From Selaginella tamariscina (lineage: Eukaryota; Streptophyta; Lycopodiopsida; Selaginellales; Selaginellaceae), in NCBI GenBank assembly GCA_003024785.1, contig PUQB01000012.1, forward strand, positions 1,176,519 through 1,240,518: a stretch of 64,000 nucleotides of DNA, written 5' to 3'. A program made the translations under genes and the position numbers. The notes beneath the pieces were generated by a model, which worked only from the letters and a program-made list of their open reading frames with translations, was not told the DNA's origin and did no database searches. This document shows positions 22,826 through 35,189 of this stretch, piece after piece (position 1 is the stretch's first letter; every line of letters begins with the position of its first letter).

Positions 22826-25800
22826 TTTATTAACTCATTGATAAAACTCTAAATAGCCCTTTAATAAAATTTTAAGTTAAATTTAAAATCAATTGTATAT
22901 ATCAATTTGTACAGTATCAACTGTGCATTATTAATAATGAATAACTGAAGAACAATTTTAATTTATGGCATCATGTTGTATACAATAATCATTTAAAAAC
23001 GGTGATAACCATTGAGATATATTTTAAAAATAGTTGTAAACTAGCATACGGTATGCGTCTGTATATACTGCATCTAGTAACACACATCCATCCGCCATGT
23101 GGCACTGACACATGGGAACCCGGGGATAATATATAATTTATCATGGATTTGTGAACTACTTGGTGGAGGTGTTGAGCATTTTCCTTTTTCCCTTTTCTCC
23201 GTTTTTCCGTTTCCTTTCTTAGTGGGGGTGGATACAGAAGCAGCTTTTCATGTTTTAATAACTGTTATTAACACACAAAGCGAGCTTTTAGAACGATATC
23301 TTCTACTTTGTCTTCTATTAACTCCAAATTTTGTTCACACACTTTTTAGGTGATTTAAAAAATTTGCTTGCCATTAATTAAATCATTCCTATGTGATTAT
23401 TGGTTATTATGGCTACTCAAACAAATGTGCACTTCAACATGTCCACTCTTAAGTGGTACAACAAACTAGTATTAGAGATTCAATGTGACAACACACATTT
23501 GATTTATTACTTTAAAAGAATATTGTTAAAAATTCAAATCATGTTTTTCAACATTTACATTTAATCTGATAATTATAATGTCATGTGCTTTAGTATAAGG
23601 TTAGGCGATTTACCTCACATCATATCCTAATATGTTAAAACAAATCAAATTGGGTAAGTTAGTACTTAGTGACGATCGAGATTCACAAAAATTGTCTACT
23701 CAGGTTCATTGTGTTATTTCAATGAACCACATCAAGGCAATGACTACCTCATGACTATTGCAAAGTGGCAATATTATTATGTATATATATAGCAATATGT
23801 ATATACTATAGTATTAGATGTTGTAACATATGTGCTCATGCCATCACCTTTTTAATGTTGTCCTCTTACTCGAGGTCTATCTCGTAATCAACTTCATGGG
23901 TAATGCCTACATAATCTTTCAGCTCATGCACATGTTCCAATTGAAACCATGGCACAATGAATCATAATAATACATGTTAACTTAATTAGGTTTATTGTAG
24001 GGCATGTTGGGCTCGAATCGATATATGGTGCATGTTAAAGTTATTTATAGTTAGTGCCATGTGCACAATTTACCACATATAACTCTAGAAGCAGAAGACT
24101 TGCAAATTTGGTAAGATAACCTTTGTTAGGGACTTGACTTTCAGAAACTTGCACACTCATAGTTGGTTAAGTGCACAAACAATGTTTGCCTTGTGAATTA
24201 AGATGCATAATCAATTAAATTACGAGTGTTGTTTTTAATTTGGTGTGGATGAAATAGTTAAAGCAAAACCTCAACCACTAATCTTGTAGAATGTGTACTT
24301 GCACAATGTCTCTTAGGTTTGCGAGTAGGTTAACATATGAAAGCAGTGGTTAACTCCCTATATGTGACATACCCAATGTTCAAGGAGTGATGAATGAGAA
24401 GCTTCCAAGTGTTCGAGAACATCTAAAAGATTGGAGGTGTCACAATTGTTGCTCTTTAAGAATTTTTGGCAAGAATGCCAAGAAGTTCAAGTTGTTGGAG
24501 ATTGATTTGGAAAGGTTAAAGCTTCAGCCTATTTGGTTGAGACTAATTAAAATTCAAGACCGACTTGAAAATGATGATTCAAATGGAGAATGTCATTGAG
24601 AAAGACTTTAATAAAATGAAAGTGATGAGGAGGATAATGGTGATGAAAAGGAGAGTGCTGATGACAAATGATTTTAAAATGATGATTTAAATGAGAACAT
24701 TCTTGAGAAGAACTTTGATGAAAATGAAAGTGACAAGAAAGATGAGGATCCCAACTTTTTAATAAATAAATATTTTATTTTTTAATATATTTGTTAACTT
24801 ATATTTTCTAAGCATAATTTTTCTTTGAATTATTTTTTTTCCATTTATTTTAACATTTTAGTATATTAAATTTATACTTAAGCATAAAATTTAAATTTTT
24901 ATATCTTTTGGGTTCTTTAGGTTTTTTTGTCTTAAACACGTTTAACTGTTCAACACCAAAGCTTTCACATTTGCAAATGCATTTGAGACATTTGCATTCA
25001 CTATTCAGAATGTTTAGGTGTTGGGTGGATACATATATACAAGCTACCCATGTGGAGCCTTTGTTAAAATAATTATTAGCAAAATGGGCATGTTTATAGT
25101 CCCATTTTTTAATAATTAGCATTTTCTATAATTAAAGGAATATTTTTAAAATAATATATGTTTAAAAAAAGAATATTCTTTAGAATATATGTCTGAAGAC
25201 AGAATATTCTTTAAAACATTATATTTTGTAATTGACCCTTTAATTATAGCCCAAAAATTAATAACATTATAAAAGTAGAAGGTATTAAGTTATATAATAT
25301 ATTATATTTAAGATTATATGGGCTTAATATAAAATTATATAAGAGCATGAGAGGTACATTATATAAATATTTATGTTGTTATTAAAATATTAATATTTAA
25401 ATATAACATTAATTAAAAAATTTGTATTAATAATAATATATATATAATATACAAATCCTATATAGTCAATCTTCCATATCTTTTTATAAATTTATATAGT
25501 TAAGTAAACAATTTGGTACTATTATTAAAGAATTTATTATAATTATGAATATTAAATATATTATATTTTGTAATTTGTAATTGCTTTAAGCTTCAGAAAA
25601 CATACATTATCTTGCAGTTTTGTTAATCCTGACTTTATCAATGCTTCTTGACATTCACCCATATTGAATGAATTTAACATTTATAAAACATGTTTTCAAT
25701 TAAGAAACTATGTTTTCTCTAAGCATCCATTATATCTTTCGCTCTCCTTTTCATGTTTGCCTTTTTTGTGGTTTGAACCATGCAACCTTTATAGTATTAT

Positions 25801-26786
25801 TTTTTTGTGATAACTTCAGGTGTGTTGTAATTTGACCCATCTAAATGACACATCTGGAATAATAAAGATGATTATCAGTTTTTGAAGATAGTTGCAACAA
25901 TTAAAGTATGGTTTAGGTTTTTGGTTTCTTTGTCAAACAAAGTGTGGGGTTTACATTTCCACATCACTATAGCTTTTTATCATTTTGTTCATTGATGTCA
26001 TTTTAATTTCCTCTCGCTACCTTGTTTTAGGCAAAAAAGGTATTGTAATTATATACTTGTGACAATAGGCCCTTAATATAACTCTTGAACAACAGTTTCA
26101 CAATAGTCAACCACATGCTTATATAATTTTGAGTAACTAGTTGCCTTATCAGAATTCTTTGATATCAATTTTTGAACCCATGTCACATATTTTTTAATAC
26201 TATTAATAATAAACTCTTGTTTCTTGAGTTGGGCACTTAATGGAATGGGTCTGGTTGTCCTTCTAAGAGAAGTGGCTTTCCATCCTCTTCACTTTTAAAA
26301 AGCATTAAGCTCTTTTTTAGTAACCACTCTTGCTTTGATGCCTGTAACTTGTCGTTAATGTTGCTCTTGAGGTAACCACTATCAAGGAAAGAGAATCTGA
26401 AGAAAGAAAATTACAAAATTGAAGAAACCCTTGGCAGAGAAAGAATATGATTTGAATTTGAATGAGAAATTAAAAGCATTTTCAAATTTACATATCAGAC
26501 TGACAATACTTATGTTGGAATTTTAAATTTTGAAAAGAAAATAAAATTTAAAATGAGTTAAGACTCTCTGACATATATACTCTATAATTTCAATGATTTA
26601 TATAAATTGTATTTAATGTATTTAACATTAGCAAGTGATTGAAGTTGTTTAATTTTATGAAATTTAAGTAATTATTCTACATTCTTAATATTCCAGTATA
26701 TATTATATTTATATTTATACAATAAATAAAATGATATATTATTATGTATCATTTAAAATATTTCGTAGTGTGTATATTAATATTAT

Positions 26787-27010
26787 TTTCTTAATTATTC
26801 GAGTAATTAATCTATATTTCTTTATTAATGGGATATTCTTTATTATTTTCTTTTATTCCAAGAATATTCCAATATTAAACATGATTATCTTAATTAAGTT
26901 ATTATATATTCTTAATTATTTGAGTAATTATTCTACATTTATTTATATTAATGGGATTTTCTCAATTATTTTCTTATTAGTTCAAGAATATTCCAATGTT
27001 AAACCTTATT
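26787..27010. repeat. Two-unit tandem repeat of about 110-120 bp
   Basis: The unit tcttaattatt(c/t)gagtaatta...caagaatattccaat...ttatc occurs at about 26787-26890 and again at about 26908-27010 with some differences. No coding sense. Confidence 0.7.
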
Positions 27011-27179
27011 ATCAATATGAAATTAATATATATTATTAAAACTATATATTAAATAAATATATATTATTATGTATAATTTAAAATATGTTCATAGTGTGTA
27101 TATTATACTATTTTCACTTTAATTCAATGTTTCTTTTGCACACATATAAACATAACAAAAATTTACATATACACGTGCA

Positions 27180-27620
27180 CACACATTATAAACACTTACA
27201 GAGAGATACATATGCACACATACACAAGCATACACAAGCCGATGAGTGGATCACGATATAAATAAATGTTCAGGGTCTAGCATCTAGCTTTGTATTTATG
27301 GTTTAGGATTTAAATCCTAAACCAAACATTAATAATTACACATACTCTACACTAAGGCTTACATATACATACATGAATATTTATAAACTTTTACATGCAC
27401 ATAACATACCCCTTAAAAGCATCCCACAATATGCATTAAAAGCACCTATAGAGACACATATGCACACACATATACACATTAATGAGTTAATTACGATACA
27501 AATAATTAAATGTTTAGGGGTCTAGCATCAAGCGTTATGTTTAAGGTTTAGGGTTCAAATCCTAAACTAAGAATTTATCATTACACACACTCTACATTAG
27601 GACTTACATATACACACACA
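27180..27620. repeat. Two-unit tandem repeat of about 240 bp containing a palindrome
   Basis: Each unit has a cacaca-rich start, a 'cacgatataaataa / tacgatacaaataa' block, ggtctagcatc(t/a)agc, a ggtttagg...cctaaac block and a tail tacactaaggcttacatatac. In the first unit the centre is a perfect 24-bp palindrome (27300-27323, half-site GGTTTAGGATTT). In the second it is imperfect (about 27544-27567). Possibly termini of an unknown element. Confidence 0.65.
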
Positions 27621-28159
27621 AAACATCCATATATTTATGTTGAGTAATTTTATATTAAATAATTAGAAAAATGTGCATGGATTTAATTATATTAGTATAA
27701 AGATTTTATACTAATATATATATTATGTGTTATGATTGCTTTCAATGTGTTTTAATATTATTATGTCATTTTAAGTTAAATTGAGTAAAATTTAAATATA
27801 TACATACAATTTTAAAGTATGGGGAAATTATAATTTGCATTTTTTTAAATAATTGATAAATCAATAGAATTATTTGTGATTTTATGTTTATCTACTTGAC
27901 TATCAACCATTCTTTATGTGTGTTTTCTTGTGTATTTTTATATGAATAATAGACTTTTATACATATATTAAAATTTAATAATAAAATACTTACATTGGGT
28001 TTAAACCCTGGGGAGATATGTTGCTTCTTTATCGAAAACATCATGTTAAACGCATGTCTGTTTCATATGTAATTAGTTTAACACATTGAATTCACACATG
28101 TTTCACACATTAATCCTGACATCGCAAGTTCCTCTTCCTCCAGTTCTCATACAGACTAC

Positions 28160-30871
28160 AAGTTTTGCCATACAGGACGGACACTTCCTCCCTAAGGACG
28201 AGTTCCAACAAGTCTTAGGACCTGGTTTAGCAGGATAACGCCGATGAAAAGCAGCAACTTTAGAAGAACATGGAGTAAGTTGGATGTAAATTCCCAAGTG
28301 CGATCGGTAGGAAAATAACCTTTCTAATCCACCAAGTATTAAAGTTGGCGGCGATGAAGACGAATCAAGGATGGCTGCAACTTCGTACTCAGGTTCACCA
28401 TCAATGACCACAGGAGGGGGAGGAAGAAGCATGACCAGGAAGAGAAGAAAGATGATACAGCTCCAACAAAGAGGTGTGAAACACAGGATGAAGTTTTCAT
28501 CGTAGATGGTAACTCGAGTCGGAAAGCTACAGGATTGACCTCAACCGCAATCCTGTAAGGGCCCAATCGTTGAAAATTCAACTTAAAGAAGGCCTGTTGG
28601 TGCGAATATGCCGACGAAAAAGCCACACGAGATCACAAATCTTGTATGTAGGTGCCGGTTGACGATGAGCATCAGCATGATGCTTGTACCATTCCTTGCC
28701 TGCTGAAGATGAACTCGGAGATCCTCATGTACCTAATGAAGATGTTGGAGACAATCCTGTACTGTAAGAGCGGAAGAAGGAGAAGTAGAAGGAGCAAAGT
28801 TAAAACTTGGATGGTAGCTTGTAAAAGCAAAGAAAGGTGTCTGGCTGTAGATGCGTGAACGGAGTTGTTGTAGGCAAACTCCGCCATTAAAAGAAGGTCC
28901 AACCAGTTGTCTTGTTGGTAACTAATGAAGCAGCGAAGATATTGCTCAAAGGTCTGAATCGTGCGTTCTGACTGCCCATTAGTTTGTGAATGGTATCCTG
29001 AAGAAAGGTCCACTTTAACCTGTAGACTCCGAAGAAGTTCTCGCTAAAACTTGGACATGAATTGTGGGCCTCGATCAGAAACAATGCTCTCAGGAAGACC
29101 ATGGTGTCGGAATACTTCGCGGATCACCAACTCAGCGGTTGTCTGGCCTGTAGCAATCTTGTGACATGGTAGGAAATGAGCATGTTTGGTGAAACGGTCA
29201 ACTACCACAAGAACTGCATCAAATCCACGAGAAAAGGAAGATCTGTGAGGAAATCCATAGAAATGGATCTCCAAGGAGCAGAAGGAATAGGAAGAGGACG
29301 AAGAAGACCAGAGGGCACATGACGAGGCATCTTCGACTTAATTGCAGGTGTCACAACTCCGTACAAACTTGTCCACAAAACCTCGCAACCCAGGCCACCA
29401 ATAGTTGCGAGTCACCAACTCAACTGTCTTGGCCACACCAAAATGTCATGTAGCCAAGGTATCATGACAATCCTGTACTACACAAGTCTTGCAAACACCA
29501 ACAGGAACATACATGAGACCTTCCCGATATAGGAGTCCGTCCTGTATGGTAAACAATTTGTAGTCTGTACGAGAACTGGAGGAAGAAGAACTTGTGATGT
29601 CATGACTAATGTGTGAAAACACATTCCTTGCCAAGTCGTCTGTAGTCAACTGCAAACGGATGTCCTGTAGGAGTGTGGAATCTATTGGAGCCTAATGAAC
29701 TTGTAGTGCTGCAAGCCAAAGTCGATCAGGACCCAACAACACTTGCTTTTGACATCATATGCAGGATGCCGGGGTGGTGCAAGGTAAGAGCGTTTAGACA
29801 ATGCATTCGCTTGCCATTTCGAAAATCAGACATGTAGATGAACGAAATCAAAACGTGATAGGAACTCCGCCCACCTAGCCTGTCATCGACTGAGAACTCG
29901 AGCCATTTGAAAATAGTCCAGGTTCTTGTGATCCGTAAGAACTTGTACAAGATGCGCAGCACCTTCCAAGAAATGCCGCCACTCCTCGAACGAATCCACA
30001 ATGGCCTTGAGTTCCTTGTCATGAATCTCGTAATTGATCTCCGCCGAAAGGAACTTATGAAAGTGAAAAGCTACAGGATGAAGCAACTTATTTTCTCCAA
30101 CTCATGATAGAACAGATCCTACTGCAAAATCCGAGGCATCTGCTTCAACGAAGAAGGGACGAGAAGGATAAGAATGTGCTAAAATCGAAGCTGTCGTGAA
30201 GATGTTCTTGAGTGTTGTGAATGGATGTTCTGCCTTGTCGGACCAAGAGAACACTCCTGTGCGTTTGGTGAGTTCCATGAGTGGAAGTACACGCTTGGAG
30301 AAGTCCTGTATGAAACGCCTATAGAAGTTTGCAAAGCCAAGGAAACATTGTACATCTTGTACAAACTTGGGCCTCTCCCACTTTGCGATAGTCTTCACCT
30401 TGTGCATGTCCATGAAAACGCCAGCAGGAGAGACGATGTAGTCTAAGAACTCCACAGTATCCATGTCCAATAAACACTTCTCCAACTTCGCATACAGGCC
30501 ATGCTCGTGAAGCCTCTATAGGATTAGTCGTACATGCTTGTCATGAGCCGCCTGGTCCTTGGAAAAATCAAAATGTCATCGAGGTAGATTACCACAAACT
30601 GGTCCAAGAAGTCACGAAAGATGTCATTCACCATGTGTTGGAACATGGCTGGGGCATTAGTAAGTCCGAAAGGCATCACCGTGTACTCGAAGTGTCCATA
30701 CCTTGTACGAAAGACAGTTTCCACTCATCGCCTGGACGAATTCGTACAAGATTGTAAGCCCCTCGTAAGTCGATCTTCGTGAACACCTTTGCTCCTTGCA
30801 GCCGATCGAGAAGTTCCGGGATCAATGGCAACAGGTACCGATTCCGAATGGTGACTTGATTAAAACCTCTG
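28160..30871 (-). mobile_element. Ty3/gypsy chromovirus, outer truncated copy (3' part)
   Basis: On the minus strand this runs from inside the reverse transcriptase (about 30870; [27 protein letters not shown]) through RNase H (FVEADASDFAVGSVLS, about 30110) and integrase (VDRFTKHAHFLPCHKIATG; SIVSDRGPQFMSKF, about 29200-29050) to a chromodomain block (EYEVAAILDS...HRRYPAKPGP, about 28400-28200). No LTR is recognisable beyond about 28186, so this end is truncated. It is the continuation of 37095-37788: the full-length element 30872-37094 was inserted between the two parts. Heavily broken, older than the insert. Confidence 0.88.
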
Positions 30872-31275
30872 TGTCAAGCCACGACCCAAGAGCAAGAACA
30901 AAAAAGGCTTGACTCAAGAACAAGGCAAGAGCAAGGAACAAGACAAGAACAAGGAACAAGACAAGAATGATCGTAGAATGACTGGTGTTAATAGTAACTG
31001 ATTGTACAACAATTAGGTCAGAGCTTTTATACTCACAACTCCAAGCTAATCTGGTCATGAGTCTAATATGGTCATGAGCTAAAAATAGTGACCCTTATCC
31101 TTTAGGCATATCCTGTAGTATATCCTATAGGCATATCCTGTAGGTATATCCTATAGGCATATCTTGTAGGAAATCCTACAGGCATATCCTACTATAGGCA
31201 TATCCTGTAGGTATATCCTATAGGCATATCTGTAATTCGTATTATGTATCCTGTATCCTGTATCGGGTCGTGACA
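30872..31275 (-). repeat. 3' LTR of the inner chromovirus
   Basis: 404 bp, TG...CA. Contains a Lys-codon-like caaggaacaagacaag tandem section and an array of TATCCTRTAGG-type units, each a small palindrome (CCTATAGG or CCTGTAGG). Confidence 0.92.
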
Positions 31276-34130
31276 GCACGTCCTCCCTAAGGACGAGTTC
31301 CACGAGTCTTAGGACTGGTTTAGCAGGATAACGCCGATGGAAAGCAGCAACTTTGGAAGAAGCATGGAGTAAGTTGGATGCAGGTTCCCAAGTGCGATTG
31401 GTAGGCAAATAACCTTTCCAATCCACCAAGTATTGAAGTTGGCGGCAATGAAGACGAGAATCAAGGATGGCTGCAACTCACTCAGGTTCACCATCAATGA
31501 CAGGAGGGGGAAGAGAAGAAGCACGACCAAGAAGAGAAGAAGGATGATACGGCTCCAACAAAGAAGTGTGAAACACAGGATGAAGTTTCACCGTAGATGG
31601 TAACTCGAGTCGGAAAGCTACAGGATTGACCTCAGCCGCAATCATGTAAGGGCCCAATCGTTGAAAATTCAACTTAGAAGAAGGCCTGTTGGTGCGAATA
31701 TGCCGACAAAGAAGCCATACGAGATCACCAATCTTGTACGTAGGTGCCGTTGACGATGAGCATCAGCATAATGCTTGTACCGTTCCTGTGCCTACTGAAG
31801 ATGAACTCGGAGATCCTCATGTACCTAACAAAGATGTTGGAGACGATCCTGTACTGTAAGAGCGGAAGAAGGAGAAGTAGAAGGAGCAAAGTTAAAACTT
31901 GGATGGTAGCTTGTAAAAGCAAAGAAAGGTGTCTGGCCTGTAGATGCATGAACGGAGTTGTTGTAGGCAAACTCCGCCATTGGAAGAAGGTCCAATCAGT
32001 TGTCCTGTTGGTAACTGATGAAGCAGCGAAGATATTGCTCCAAAGTCTGAATCGTGCGTTCTGACTGCCCATTAGTTTGTGGATGGTATCCTGAAGAAAG
32101 GTCCGCTTTAACCTGTAGACTCCGAGAAGTTCTCACCAAAACTTGGACATGAATTGTGGGCCTCGATCAGAAACAATGCTCTCAGGAAGACCATGATGTA
32201 ACTCAGCAAGTTGTCTGGCCTGTAGCAATCTTGTGACATGGTAGGAAATGAGCTTGTTTGGTGAAACGGTCAACCACCACAAGAACTGTATCAAATCCAC
32301 GAGAAGGAGGAAGATTGTGAGGAAATCCATAAAAATGGATCTCCAAGGAGTAGAAGGAACAGGAAGAGGACGAAGAAACCAGAGGGCGCGTGACAAGGCA
32401 TCTTCGACCTATTGCAGGTGTCACAACTCGTACAAACTTGTCCACAAAACCTCGCAACCCAGGCCACCAATAGTTGCGAGTCACCAACTCAACTGTCTTG
32501 GCCACACCAAATGTCAGTAGCCAAGGTATCATGACAATCCTGTACTACACAAGTCTTGCAAACACCAACAGGAACATACATGAGACCTTCCCGATATAGG
32601 AGTCCGTCCTGTATGGTAAACAATTTGTAGTCTGTACGAGAACTGGAGGAAGAAGAACTTGTGATGTCATGACTAATGTGTGAAAACACATTCCTTGCCA
32701 AGTCGTCTGTAGTCAACTGCAAACGGATGTCCTGTAGGAGTGTGGAATCTATTGGAGCCTAATGAACTTGTAGTGTTGCAAGCCGAAGTCGATCAGGACC
32801 CAACAACACTTGCTTTTGACAGTCATATGCAAGGATCGCCCGGGGTCGGTGCAAGGTAAGAGTGTTTAGACAATGCATTCGCCTTGCCATTTCGAAAATC
32901 AGACTGTAGATGATGACGAAATCAAAACGTGATAGGAACTCCGCCCACCTAGCCTGTCATCGACTGAGAACTCGAGCCATTTGAAAATAGTCCAGGTTCT
33001 TGTGATCCGTAAGAACTTGTACAAGATGCGCAGCACCTTCCAAGAAATGCCGCCACTCCTCGAACGAATCCACAATGGCCTTGAGTTCCTTGTCATGAAT
33101 CTCGTAATTGATCTCCGCCGAAAGGAACTTATGAAGTGAAAAGCTACAGGATGAAGCAACTTATCTTCTCAACTTATGATAGAACAGATCCTACTGCAAA
33201 ATCCGAGGCATCTGCTTCAACGAAGAAGGGACGAGAAGGATAAGGATGTGCTAAAATCGGAGCTGTCGTGAAGATGTTCTTGAGTGTTGTGAATGGATGT
33301 TCTGCCTTGTCGGACCAAGAGAACACTCCTGTGCGCTTGGTGAGTTCCGTGAGTGGAAGTACACGCTTGGAGAAGTCCTGTATGAAACGCCTATAGAAGT
33401 TTGCAAAGCCAAGGAAACATTGTACATTTTGTACAAACTTGGGCCTCTCCCACTTTGCGATAGTCTTCACCTTGTGCATGTCCATGGAAACGCCAGCAGG
33501 AGACACGATGTAGCCCAAGAACTCTACAGTATCCCTGTCGAAGAAACACTTCTCCAACTTCGCATACAGGCCATGCTCCGAAGCCTCTGTAAGACTAATC
33601 GTACATGCTTGTCATGAGCCGCCTGGTCCTTGAGAAAATCAAAATATCATTGAGGTAGATTACCACAAACTGGTCCAAGAAGTCACGAAAGATGTCGTTC
33701 ACCATGTGTTGGAACACGGCTGGGGCATTGGTAAGTCCGAAAGGCATCACCGTATACTCGAAGTGTCCATACCTTGTACGAAAGGCAGTTTCCACTCATC
33801 GGGACGAATCCGTACAAGATTGTAAGCCCCTCGTAAGTCAATCTTCGTGAACACTTTGCTCCTTGCAGCCGATCGAGAAGTTCCGGGATCAATGGCAACG
33901 GGTACCGTTCCGAATGGTGACTTGATTCAAACCTCTGTAGTCCACAACCAAACGTAAACTCCCATCTTTCTTCTTGACAAAGAAGATAGGTGCTCCTGCA
34001 GGGGACTTTGAGTGACGAATGAAGCCGGATGCCAAGTTTTCCTCGATGTACTGACGAAGAACCTCCAATTCTGTAGGTGACAGTGCATAAATCGGTCCGA
34101 ACGGTGGAGTCTTTCCTTCCACAAGATAGG
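31276..34130 (-). other. pol and chromodomain region of the inner chromovirus
   Basis: Reading 5' to 3' on the minus strand: reverse transcriptase ([19 protein letters not shown], then NAPAVFQHM), RNase H (FVEADASDFAVG), an integrase zinc-finger region, integrase core (SIVSDRGPQFMSKF) and a C-terminal chromodomain (WKGYLPTNRTWEPASNLL, about 31420-31370). The chromodomain defines the chromovirus branch of Ty3/gypsy. Fossil, multiple breaks. Confidence 0.85.
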
Positions 34131-34419
34131 ACAGTCGTAGGACCTGTGAACAGGAAGAACTGCAGCCTTGTGCTTGTCAAAAACGTCTGAAAGGAGTGAT
34201 ACTTGGATGGCAGGGAAGAAGGAGGAGAAGAAGAAGGAAAGGAGAAGGAGATTGAAAAACAGGGGAATCAGATACAGGAAAGGTAAAGAGGACGTAGGAG
34301 TTACTTGGAAGGAAAAAGATGAAAGGAGCAGGATCAGTGGCAAGTTCATGCATGGTAGTGGTAAGAACTCGAAGAGGAGAAGGAGGGAGCTGTGATTGAA
34401 AAAGAGGAAGGATCTTGGG

Positions 34420-34954
34420 TATCACAACCCGATACAGGATACAGGATTCCGGATACAGGATACAGGATGTAGGATTTCGGATACAGGATACGGGTTACAG
34501 GATATGCCTGCAGGATATTCCTACAGGATATACCTATAGGATATCCTATAGGATATGGATATGTTACAGGATATGCCTAGAGGATAAGGGACACTATTCT
34601 TAGCTCATGGCTAGATTAGACTCATGACTAGATTAGCTTGGAGTTGTGAGCATAAAAGCTCCGACCTAATTGTTGTACAATTAGTTACTATCAACACCAG
34701 TCATTCTACGATTATTCTTGTTCCTTGTTCTTGTCTTACTCTTTGCCTCCTGCTTCTGTCTTGCTCCCGGATTCCTGCCTTGTTCCTGGATCCGGTCCTA
34801 CGCCTTCCTGTCCTGCTCCCGGATCCTATCCTGTTCCTGTCTAGCTCCTGGATCCTGTCCTGCGCCTGGTCTTGCTCTCAGTCCTGTTCCTGAGTCAAGC
34901 CTTCCTGTTCTTGGAATCCTGCTCTTTTCCTAGTTCCTGGATCGTGGCTTGACA
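34420..34954 (+). repeat. Solo LTR of the same chromovirus family, opposite orientation
   Basis: 535 bp, starting TATCACAACCCGATACAGG and ending GATCGTGGCTTGACA, the reverse complement of the family LTR. Flanked by TTGGG at 34415-34419 and 34955-34959, a clean 5-bp target duplication. The outer copy (about 37580) has the uninterrupted sequence. It is longer than the 380/404-bp LTRs because of extra tandem 'ttcctggatcctg' units. No internal region: LTR-LTR recombination product. Confidence 0.92.
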
Positions 34955-35189
34955 TTGGGGGGTGGAACAGAAGAAGAGTAATGAAAAGAGGCAGGATTGG
35001 GAGAAACATGTGTGGATGTTGACAAGTGTACAGGATTGGAAGAATCCTGTACAGAAGTCCGTGGATGCACAGGAGTGAGGAGAACTTGTGAGTGTCTGAC
35101 GAACCAATAGGAGGTGATCCTGTCGAGGAGGAGTCTTCAACACTGATACTAGGAACATGCTTGGTCAATCCTGTAGCTTGTACTGCCTC

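Larger units (their letters stand above)
22826..28150. other. AT-rich region with tandem repeats, no recognised gene
   Basis: About 24387-24760 reads as a short basic peptide followed by an acidic tail with repeated ESDEED-like blocks and stops, perhaps a scrap of a transposon or host gene. The rest shows only AT-rich sequence, isolated microsatellites and the two tandem arrays listed separately. The 23.1-24.3 kb part is less AT-rich, but no family was recognised there. Confidence 0.45.

Noticed and set aside
23041-24370. Possible gene in the less AT-rich stretch after segment A
   Set aside because: All frames are short and interrupted, no domain could be recognised, and no splice pattern joins them convincingly.
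31085-31260. CRISPR-like array of short repeated units
   Set aside because: Units are 10-24 bp without unique spacers, lie inside an LTR of a plant retrotransposon, and recur in every LTR of the family. They are simple tandem repeats.
34624-34933. Hydrophobic Leu/Cys/Ser-rich frames as a membrane peptide gene
   Set aside because: They come from the tandem ttcctggatcctg units of the solo LTR.
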